Source: Myxococcales bacterium
GTDB lineage: Bacteria > Myxococcota > Polyangia > Polyangiales > Polyangiaceae
Assembly: GCA_003151595.1 (NCBI GenBank)
Contig: PLXW01000094.1
Location: 1-12,244, forward strand
Length of the DNA stretch: 12,244 nt
Reading direction: 5' to 3'
In this document: one piece after another, positions 7,394 through 12,244 of the stretch
Numbering within the stretch: position 1 is the stretch's first letter
Layout: each line of letters opens with the position of its first letter
Position numbers and translations under genes: made by a program
The notes under the pieces: generated by a model
Seen by the model: only the letters and a program-made list of their open reading frames with translations
Databases searched by the model: none
What the model was told of the DNA's origin: nothing

Positions 7394-9133
7394 ATGGGAC
7401 TCCAACGTCGTCTCGTCCTCTTCTTCATCGCGATGCTCGCGGTCGTCGCCTGCAGCGCGCCGCCGACGGACGACGTCGCGGAAAGCAGCGCGGCCCTCTC
7501 CCCTTCGCCGAACGATCAAGCCGCCTACGACTACTTCGTCGGCAAGGGGCTCACGAACTTTCAGGCCGCGGGCATCGTGGGGAATCTCGATCAAGAATCG
7601 CAAGTCGATCCGGGAGCCGTGCAGGCCGGAGGGCCGGGTCGCGGTATCGCGCAGTGGTCGGTCGGCGGTCGATGGGACACGGATTCGAAAGACAACGTGA
7701 TCTGGTACGCGGGCACCCAGGGCGCTTCGAGCGGGTCGTTGACCTTGCAGCTCGAGTTCATCTGGTACGAGCTGACGACGTTCTCCGGATATGGATTGTC
7801 GGAGCTGCGCGCGAGCACGAACGTGACCGACGCCACCGTCGCCTTCGAGACTTATTACGAAGGATGCGGCCAGTGCGACCAGGCCAATCGCATCGCCGAT
7901 GCCGAAGCCGCCCTCAAGGCTTACGGCGACGTAGCCTACGCCGCGGCGTACGTGAGTCAGTCGTTCCCGCTGGCGTCGAGCGCGCTCACCATGTTCGCGG
8001 GCCAGACCGTCCCTTCGTACATCGAGCTCAAGAACACCGGCACCAAGACGTGGAACTCGAGCACTCACCTCGGTACGAGCAACCCGCGCGACCGCGTGAG
8101 CCCGTTCGCCGACGGCACGTGGATCAGCACCAGCCGTCTCGCGGGTGTCAGTGGGAGCGTGGCGCCGGGTGCCTCGTTCAAGTTCACCTTCGATCTGCAC
8201 GCGCCCGCGAAGACAGGGACCTATTTCGAATACTTCAACGTGGTGCAAGAGGGCGTCGCCTGGTTCAGCGATCCGGGCCAGGGCGGTCCGACCGACGACG
8301 ACCTCGAGGTGCAAATCGTCGTCGTCTCAGCACCGGCGCCGCCGCTCTCGGCCGCGGCGGGGATCAAACGTTGGGTGACCGACCCGGCGTCGTTCAAGGC
8401 CTGGAAGCTCGGGGTCTCTGACGTCGTCACCGAGACCGCGTCGCTCGTGGACTCTTACCCGACAGGTCCTTCGATGCCGGCTGCGCCCAAGGTCGTCCTT
8501 GCCAGTGGCGCGCCGGACGTTTGGGTCATCGATGGATCCGAGCGCCGCCACGTAATCAGCCCGGCGTCGATGACAGCCTGGCAGTTCACCGCCGCGACGT
8601 GGACGTCTGCGCAAGTGGACGCCTATGAGCAGGGGCCCGATTGGCCGGCCAGCCCGTTCGTGTTCCAGGGAGCTGGGGATGCGGCGGTCTATGTGATCGA
8701 CGTCGCCGCTGTGGACGCCCAGGCGGATGGAGGCGCGGGCTCGGGTGCGGGTGAAGGCACGGACGGAGGCACGGACCCTTCGGCCAATGGAAGCGGTGGC
8801 GGCGCCTCGGCGGGATCGGCGGGAGCTGCGACCCCCGCGCCCTCCGACGACGGCGGCGCCGCGGACAACGGCGCAGCGGCCGACGGATCCGGGAGCACGG
8901 CAGCCAGCTGCACGATCGCGCGCGCGTCCACCAAAGGCGCGGACGTGAGTTGGATGGTGGGCGTAGCGGTCTTCGGATTCGTCGCGCGAAGTCGGTCGCG
9001 ACGCCGCCGTGGACTGATCGGCGACCCGGAGAGAGGCTCCACGCTCGCCGCCTTTTTTCGCTCTCAGCACAACGTGAAAAGTTCCGTGCGCCGCGTGCTA
9101 GCTTCCACCTCTTCCCGGAGGTTCCCATGGTGA
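7394..9133 (+). CDS. Surface lipoprotein: phage-tail-lysozyme, NBR1-like Ig, duplicated repeat, MYXO-CTERM-like tail
   Basis: A 579-residue protein. Start ATG 7394 is followed by a signal with lipobox VVAC (Cys20). Residues about 41-178 match the phage tail lysozyme family: a GIVGNLDQESQVDPGAVQ-type segment with likely catalytic E68, then GRGIAQWS (82-89) and a helical end with C158/C161. It probably cleaves peptidoglycan. Residues about 195-311 resemble the NBR1-like Ig domain found in bacterial surface proteins. Residues 325-380 and 384-436 are a tandem duplication (see the repeat entry). A Gly/Ser/Ala/Asp-rich linker (440-505) leads to Cys506, a short hydrophobic helix (about 518-531) and an Arg cluster (532-539), like the MYXO-CTERM tail that in myxobacteria is processed and anchored at the surface. 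Forty further residues (540-579) run through what looks like the promoter region of the next gene and into its start; a +1 frame stop at 9015-9017 would end the protein just after the Arg cluster. No clear ribosome-binding site precedes ATG 7394. Confidence 0.87.
   Translation: MGLQRRLVLFFIAMLAVVACSAPPTDDVAESSAALSPSPNDQAAYDYFVGKGLTNFQAAGIVGNLDQESQVDPGAVQAGGPGRGIAQWSVGGRWDTDSKDNVIWYAGTQGASSGSLTLQLEFIWYELTTFSGYGLSELRASTNVTDATVAFETYYEGCGQCDQANRIADAEAALKAYGDVAYAAAYVSQSFPLASSALTMFAGQTVPSYIELKNTGTKTWNSSTHLGTSNPRDRVSPFADGTWISTSRLAGVSGSVAPGASFKFTFDLHAPAKTGTYFEYFNVVQEGVAWFSDPGQGGPTDDDLEVQIVVVSAPAPPLSAAAGIKRWVTDPASFKAWKLGVSDVVTETASLVDSYPTGPSMPAAPKVVLASGAPDVWVIDGSERRHVISPASMTAWQFTAATWTSAQVDAYEQGPDWPASPFVFQGAGDAAVYVIDVAAVDAQADGGAGSGAGEGTDGGTDPSANGSGGGASAGSAGAATPAPSDDGGAADNGAAADGSGSTAASCTIARASTKGADVSWMVGVAVFGFVARSRSRRRRGLIGDPERGSTLAAFFRSQHNVKSSVRRVLASTSSRRFPW
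8366..8701 (+). repeat. Two tandem protein repeats in the lysozyme lipoprotein
   Basis: Copy A is residues 325-380 (8366-8533), copy B residues 384-436 (8543-8701). Shared frame: [KR]R-x-V-x-x-PAS-x-x-AW near the start, then after about 10 residues VD-x-Y-x-x-GP-x-x-PA-x-P-x-V and G-x-x-x-V-[WY]-VID at the end. The last 30 residues of both copies align without gaps. The resemblance is at protein level, so this is an old duplication, perhaps a ligand- or wall-binding module. Confidence 0.7.
9117..9121 (+). promoter_or_regulatory. Ribosome-binding site of the Cys-rich lipoprotein
   Basis: GGAGG five bases before ATG 9127. It sits inside the last codons of the preceding open frame and fixes the start of the Cys-rich lipoprotein. 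Upstream, GTGAAA (9074-9079) and TAGCTT (9099-9104), 19 bases apart, are a poor promoter candidate only. Confidence 0.75.
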
Positions 9134-9849
9134 CTCGCGCATCCGTCTCGTTCGTCTTCGGCGCTGCGACCCTCGCGGCGTGCACCCTCGTTTGGGTCGC
9201 GTGTAGCGGCACCTCCTCGACCACCACCAGCGATGGCGGCGGGAGCGGCAGTGGTGGTTCCTCTTCTGGGAGCAGCAGCAGCGGGAGCTCCAGCAGCGGA
9301 AGCTCCAGCAGCGGTAGCAGCAGCGGTAGCAGCAGCGGTTCGAGCAGCGGCAGCAGCAGCGGCTCGAGCAGCGGCAGCTCCAGTGGCAGTAGCAGTGGGA
9401 GCAGCAGCGGTAGCAGCTCGGGTGGCACCGGCACCTGTCCCAGCAGCCCGTGCACCACGCCCGGCCAGTCGTGCTGCGCCGACACCGCCACCGCCTCGCC
9501 GTTGTGCGGCACCTGCGCAGCCAGCGACACGATCGCCTGCACCGTCACCGCCGATTGCGCGGGGTCGACCGACGGCGGAACGCAGTGCTGCGCGACCGCG
9601 GTCCTCAAAGACAACCCCGACGGCGCCGCGGCCCCCAATTGCGGGATCGCATCGCTCACGTCCTTCTGCGGGCAATGCACCACGAACATCAACGTGGCGT
9701 CGTGCACGGCGACGGACGATCTCCACGTGTGCGGGTCAGTGGCCGACTGCGCGGGCGAACAGACCGCGACGAAGTGCTGTACCGTCTACAACTACCATGT
9801 CTGCGTCCCGCCCCTCGACGCGGTCATCGGCAAGCTGACCTGCCTCTAG
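9127..9849 (+). CDS. Cysteine-rich lipoprotein with long Ser-Gly linker
   Basis: A 240-residue exported protein of unrecognised family. ATG 9127 has GGAGG five bases upstream and overlaps the end of the preceding frame by 7 bases. The signal region offers two lipobox cysteines, LAAC (Cys19) and WVAC (Cys26); the second directly precedes a Ser/Thr/Asp-rich stretch, the first fits the consensus better. Residues 45-99 are a Ser-Gly linker that would hold the rest away from the membrane. Residues 104-239 carry 20 cysteines, with a repeated pattern: ACTVTADCAG...QCC (137-155) and VCGSVADCAG...KCC (201-218), each followed by more spaced cysteines. An even number of cysteines in an exported protein suggests a disulfide-knotted domain. 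The mature domain could be a binding or surface-structure module; no catalytic motif was seen. The following tRNA-modification gene overlaps or abuts its stop codon. Confidence 0.85.
   Translation: MVTRASVSFVFGAATLAACTLVWVACSGTSSTTTSDGGGSGSGGSSSGSSSSGSSSSGSSSSGSSSGSSSGSSSGSSSGSSSGSSSGSSSGSSSGSSSGGTGTCPSSPCTTPGQSCCADTATASPLCGTCAASDTIACTVTADCAGSTDGGTQCCATAVLKDNPDGAAAPNCGIASLTSFCGQCTTNINVASCTATDDLHVCGSVADCAGEQTATKCCTVYNYHVCVPPLDAVIGKLTCL
9259..9423 (+). repeat. Ser-Gly linker repeat: SSSG, SSSSG x3, SSSG x9
   Basis: Encodes residues 45-99 of the Cys-rich lipoprotein. It starts GSSSG-like, then has three 15-base units (SSSSG) and nine 12-base units (SSSG), mostly AGC/GGN codons with some TCC, TCG and AGT. 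The mix of serine codons shows part of it is older than a fresh slippage product. Confidence 0.85.
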
Positions 9850-10544
9850 AAGCGGCGATCGAGTTTCTCCACGTCGATCCGCACGTCGTCGTCGTCAACA
9901 AGCCTTCGGGCCTCCTCGTTCATCGGGGTTGGGACAACGACGACGACGTCGCCATGTTTCGCGTGCGCGATGCGCTCGGTGGAGACCACGTCTACCCGGT
10001 GCATCGACTCGATCGCGGCACGAGCGGCGCGCTCGTCTTCGCGCGAACACGCGAGGCGGCGGCGGCGTTGGGGCGGGCGTTCGAGTCGGGCGCGGTTCAC
10101 AAGACCTACCTCGCGCTCGTGCGCGGGTCGCCGCCCGAGCGCACCGTCGTCGACTACGCCATTCCGAAGAGCGAAGACGGCCCGCGCGTCCCGGCGGTGA
10201 CGCACTTCCGCGTGCTGGGGCGCTCGCCCGTCGATCGCTGCTCGCTCGTCCTGGCCACGCCCGAGACGGGGCGGCTCCATCAAGTGAGGAGACACCTATG
10301 CCATATTCGCCACCCCATCGTGGGCGACGTGAAGCATGGGTCGGGTGAGATCAACCGTCACTACCGCGCGACCTACGCGCTCCATCGGCTCGCGCTGCAT
10401 GCCGTATCCATCGCCTTCGATCACCCCGCAGGCGGAGCGCGCGTCGACGTGATCGCGCCGCTGTCCGCAGACTTCGCGGCGGCGCTCCTCGCGCTCGGCC
10501 TCTCGTGGTCCGAGGGGGACGTCCGCGCGGAGCCGCGTTCGTGA
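9774..10544 (+). CDS. truC: tRNA pseudouridine(65) synthase, TruC type
   Basis: An RluA-family enzyme that isomerises uridine to pseudouridine; the details point to TruC (tRNA U65). Counting from GTG 9774 (256 residues): NKPSGLLVHR (42-51), catalytic H77-R-L-D80-RGTSG, the PAVTHFR segment, TGRLHQVRRHLCHIRHPIVGDVKHG and a later LHRLALHA, all in the order and spacing of Escherichia coli TruC. The start is unclear. The family normally begins about 14 residues before NKPSG, which falls at 9855-9858 after the preceding stop (9847-9849), but no ATG, GTG or TTG exists there. The nearest usual start is GTG 9774, inside the Cys-rich gene with a 76-base overlap; CTG 9840 or ATC 9858 are unusual options. 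The gene overlaps the next by GTGA, so the two are likely translated together. Confidence 0.9.
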   Translation: MLYRLQLPCLRPAPRRGHRQADLPLEAAIEFLHVDPHVVVVNKPSGLLVHRGWDNDDDVAMFRVRDALGGDHVYPVHRLDRGTSGALVFARTREAAAALGRAFESGAVHKTYLALVRGSPPERTVVDYAIPKSEDGPRVPAVTHFRVLGRSPVDRCSLVLATPETGRLHQVRRHLCHIRHPIVGDVKHGSGEINRHYRATYALHRLALHAVSIAFDHPAGGARVDVIAPLSADFAAALLALGLSWSEGDVRAEPRS

Positions 10545-11197
10545 GCCGGCGCGACAACGCCGAGCATCGTTGCGCGCGTTGCCGAATGCACGGGAGCCTG
10601 TGTATCTGCGCGCTCATCCCGCGAATCGAAACGAAGACGCGCCTCGTCCTCGTCATCCATCGCTACGAAGATCGAAAGCCGACGAACACGGGGCGCCTGG
10701 CCACCGAGTGCCTGGTGAACAGCGAGGTCGTCGTGCGGGGTCACGAAGGAGCGCCCAGCGCGCCGCTGACGTTCACGCCCGACGTCCAACCGGTCTTTCT
10801 GTTCCCTCACGAAGGGGCGATCCCGATCGAGCGCTTCGCCGACTCCGCGCGACCCGTGACGCTCATCGTGCCCGACGGGAGCTGGAGGCAAGCGTCGAAG
10901 GTCAGCAAGCGCGTCCCCGGCATGCGCGACGTCCCGTGCGTGACGTTGCCGCGCGGCGCGCCGTCGACCTATCGACTCCGCGTCGATGCGCATGAAGAAG
11001 GGTTGGCGACGATCGAGGCCATCGCCCGCGCATTTCGGATCCTCGAAGGCGAACGCGGAGACGCCGTGCACGACGCGCTCGAGTGGGTCTTCCGCGCGAT
11101 GGTGGAGCGAACGCTGTGGGCGCGCGGGGTAGGGGAGGCGGAAGGCGTGACCGCCGGGATCCCCGCCGGCGCGAAGCGGCACGATCCGCGAAGGTAG
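10541..11197 (+). CDS. tapT: DTW-domain tRNA-uridine aminocarboxypropyltransferase
   Basis: A 218-residue DTW-domain protein. The family (TapT in bacteria, DTWD1/2 in eukaryotes) transfers the 3-amino-3-carboxypropyl group of S-adenosylmethionine to a tRNA uridine, giving acp3U. Seen here: a likely zinc-binding set C11-x2-C14-x6-C21-x-C23, H40-R-Y-E43-x-x-KPTNTGRLA (46-54), the motif D112-G-S-W115 where most members have D-x-T-W, and S142-T-Y-R-L-R147. Start GTG 10541 is preferred over GTG 10505: GGAG lies at 10529-10532 with an 8-base spacer, and the GTGA overlap with the truC stop is the classic arrangement for translational coupling. Both enzymes modify tRNA, which supports one operon. It converges on the ExbD-like gene with 13 bases between the stops. 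The family call is firm; the exact tRNA position is taken from the family. Confidence 0.88.
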   Translation: MSRRDNAEHRCARCRMHGSLCICALIPRIETKTRLVLVIHRYEDRKPTNTGRLATECLVNSEVVVRGHEGAPSAPLTFTPDVQPVFLFPHEGAIPIERFADSARPVTLIVPDGSWRQASKVSKRVPGMRDVPCVTLPRGAPSTYRLRVDAHEEGLATIEAIARAFRILEGERGDAVHDALEWVFRAMVERTLWARGVGEAEGVTAGIPAGAKRHDPRR

Positions 11198-11210
11198 TCG
11201 CGCGTCTCGT

Positions 11211-11759
11211 CTAGCGCGTCGCGAGCACCACGTGGAATGCGCCGCACGTCGCAGCACCGCACGCGCGCTTCACTCCATACGCCGCGTCCATCGCGCCCAC
11301 GAGCGAAGCGTACGGAACGTCGTCCGCCGTGTGGAGCACGAGCTCGTCGATCGCGCGATCGTCAGGAGCGCGGCGCAAACCCGATGCTCGCCACTCCTCG
11401 TCGAGCGCACGCGCGAGCTCCGGGAAGCGCACGGTGCGCGGTGCTCCGTGATCGATCACCACGACTTCATGCCGCGCGACCTCGCGCGAACGCACGACGC
11501 TCGCGCCTTCGGTCCATCGCAAGACGAAGCGCGTCGGATCGTTCATCTCGACGTGAAGGCGCGTCTCTTCGGTCGGCGCCGTCGGGCCGGGGAGCGCCGG
11601 TGCGAGGGCGTCGGCCGAGATCCGCGCCGCGTGCACCCAGGCGGCCGTGATCAGAAGGAACGAGATCGTCACGAGCAGGAGATCGATCATCGGAACGAGG
11701 TTGAGATCCGAATCGACCGGCCGGCGACGCGACCGCGAATCCGCAAGGGCGAGCGACAT
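11211..11759 (-). CDS. ExbD/TolR-like biopolymer transport protein
   Basis: A 182-residue single-span membrane protein. ATG 11759 has GGAGG four bases upstream (TCCC spacer). Residues 1-18 are a basic cytoplasmic tail, then D18-L-N-L-V-P-M-I-D26 opens the membrane helix (about 23-41). D26 matches the aspartate that carries protons in ExbD/TolR/MotB-like stators. Residues 42-66 are a Pro/Ala linker and 67-182 a periplasmic domain ending in the typical helix plus strand, with C167 and C172 near the end. In this family the protein works with an ExbB/TolQ/MotA-type channel to couple proton flow to envelope work (TonB-type uptake, cell envelope integrity or gliding). No such partner is encoded beside it: the upstream neighbour is a divergent glycine-rich gene and the downstream one is convergent. 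Confidence 0.85.
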   Translation of the reverse strand: MSLALADSRSRRRPVDSDLNLVPMIDLLLVTISFLLITAAWVHAARISADALAPALPGPTAPTEETRLHVEMNDPTRFVLRWTEGASVVRSREVARHEVVVIDHGAPRTVRFPELARALDEEWRASGLRRAPDDRAIDELVLHTADDVPYASLVGAMDAAYGVKRACGAATCGAFHVVLATR

Positions 11760-11947
11760 GGGACCTCCGTGGAGAGAGACATCGACGCGCGGTCCAAAGT
11801 TCCCTGCTGCCGCGAGGCGCTCGATCCCGATCACGTGCCGGACGTGGCCGCAGACCGAACGCGACCGGCGATTCGCCCTGTTCCTCGCCCCTTGCGCGCG
11901 TTCTCGCCACTGGAAGTCTGCGGGGGAAGGGTTACCTTAAACGGGCC
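11760..11947. promoter_or_regulatory. Divergent intergenic region between the ExbD-like and Gly-rich genes
   Basis: These 188 bases must drive both genes. GGAGG for the ExbD-like gene lies directly next to its ATG. On the + side, TACCTT at 11933-11938 is a -10-like box with a weak CTGGAA 17 bases earlier (11910-11915); it would start transcription about 2-3 bases before ATG 11948, i.e. almost without a leader. No ribosome-binding site is seen close to that ATG. No other structure was recognised. Confidence 0.3.
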
Positions 11948-12244
11948 ATGAGTATTCGCGCTTCAAAGCTTCTCCCGTTCGCGCTCGCTTCGGCGATGGC
12001 CCTCGTTCCCGCGAGCGCGTTCGCGCGCGGCGGCGGTGGCGGTCACGGCGGCGGCGGTGGCGGCCGCGGAGGCGGAGGGGGCGGCTTCCACGGCGGAGGT
12101 GGCGGTGGCGGCGGCTTCCGTGGCGGCGGAGGCGGAGGTGGAGGGGGCGGCTACCACGGCGGCGGCTTCGGAGGCGCAGCGCGTGCTCACGGGGGCTTCC
12201 GCGGCGGCGGGTTCGGGAGAACTGGCGGCATCGGGCGCCACGGC
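11948..12244 (+). CDS. Exported glycine-rich protein, truncated by window end
   Basis: The first 99 codons of an open gene with no stop before the window ends. Residues 1-26 are a signal peptide with a good AFA cleavage site before Arg27; there is no lipobox cysteine. From residue 28 on the protein is glycine runs of 5 to 10 residues, separated by single basic residues or by aromatic-basic pairs: H33, R40, F47-H48, F57-R58, Y69-H70, then F74, F84-R85 and F89. Such chains are flexible and are found in secreted structural or matrix proteins; many small exported Gly-rich proteins have no known function. The many different glycine codons indicate an old rather than freshly expanded sequence. No role can be given from the visible part. 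Confidence 0.75.
   Translation, partial: MSIRASKLLPFALASAMALVPASAFARGGGGGHGGGGGGRGGGGGGFHGGGGGGGGFRGGGGGGGGGGYHGGGFGGAARAHGGFRGGGFGRTGGIGRHG

Noticed and set aside
6518..8314. Long open frame (598 codons) on the - strand opposite the FHA activator and the lysozyme lipoprotein
   Set aside because: Low-complexity Arg-rich translation without any recognisable domain, antisense to two genes with clear domain content.
9233..9838. Alternative + frame over the Cys-rich lipoprotein giving an Ala-rich protein
   Set aside because: It is the frame-shifted reading of the AGC/GGN repeat (GCA/GCG); the frame used has a signal, lipobox and ordered cysteines.

Overview
This is a GC-rich chromosomal window that reads like a myxobacterium, most plausibly of the Polyangiales (Labilithrix/Sandaracinus-type) side of Myxococcota. 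The evidence is convergent but indirect: strong G/C bias at third codon positions, a Ser/Thr kinase with a DWG motif, one transmembrane segment and a long helical C-terminal sensor region, an FHA-type sigma-54 activator, secreted lipoproteins with long (SSSG)n linkers, and a Cys/hydrophobic/Arg-cluster tail like the MYXO-CTERM sorting signal. No rRNA, tRNA, CRISPR array, insertion sequence or phage integration signature was seen.

Layout from left to right. (1) 2-2074 (+): a lipoprotein serine hydrolase of the class C beta-lactamase/esterase fold. It converges on (2) 2143-2826 (-), a small Cys-containing lipoprotein with a C-terminal Ser-Gly linker and a proline run; a 9-bp-stem hairpin lies between them. 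(3) 2995-5787 (-): a membrane Ser/Thr protein kinase. It is divergent from (4) 5869-7227 (+), an FHA-AAA+-HTH sigma-54 activator, across 81 bases that hold a 16-bp inverted repeat. (5) 7394-9133 (+): a lipoprotein with a phage-tail-lysozyme domain, an NBR1-like Ig domain, a duplicated repeat of about 55 residues and a MYXO-CTERM-like tail. (6) 9127-9849 (+): a lipoprotein with a Ser-Gly linker and 20 cysteines. (7) about 9774-10544 (+): a TruC-type tRNA pseudouridine synthase, which overlaps by GTGA (8) 10541-11197 (+), a DTW-domain (TapT-type) tRNA aminocarboxypropyltransferase. (9) 11211-11759 (-): an ExbD/TolR-like protein with no visible partner. It is divergent from (10) 11948 to the window end (+), a secreted glycine-rich protein that is cut off.

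How the genes may fit together. The kinase and the FHA activator look like a signalling pair: FHA domains bind phosphothreonine, and the activator has an intact GAFTGA loop for sigma-54. The next gene on the same strand, the lysozyme lipoprotein, has a 14-bp perfect palindrome about 106 bases before a -24/-12-like motif. A kinase to FHA activator to cell-wall-acting surface lipoprotein circuit is therefore a testable idea, but the motif has a chance match of equal or better quality inside gene 1, so the promoter evidence is weak. Genes 7 and 8 form a translationally coupled tRNA-modification unit. The rest of the window is cell-envelope material: three lipoproteins besides the serine hydrolase, an ExbD-like protein and a glycine-rich exported protein.
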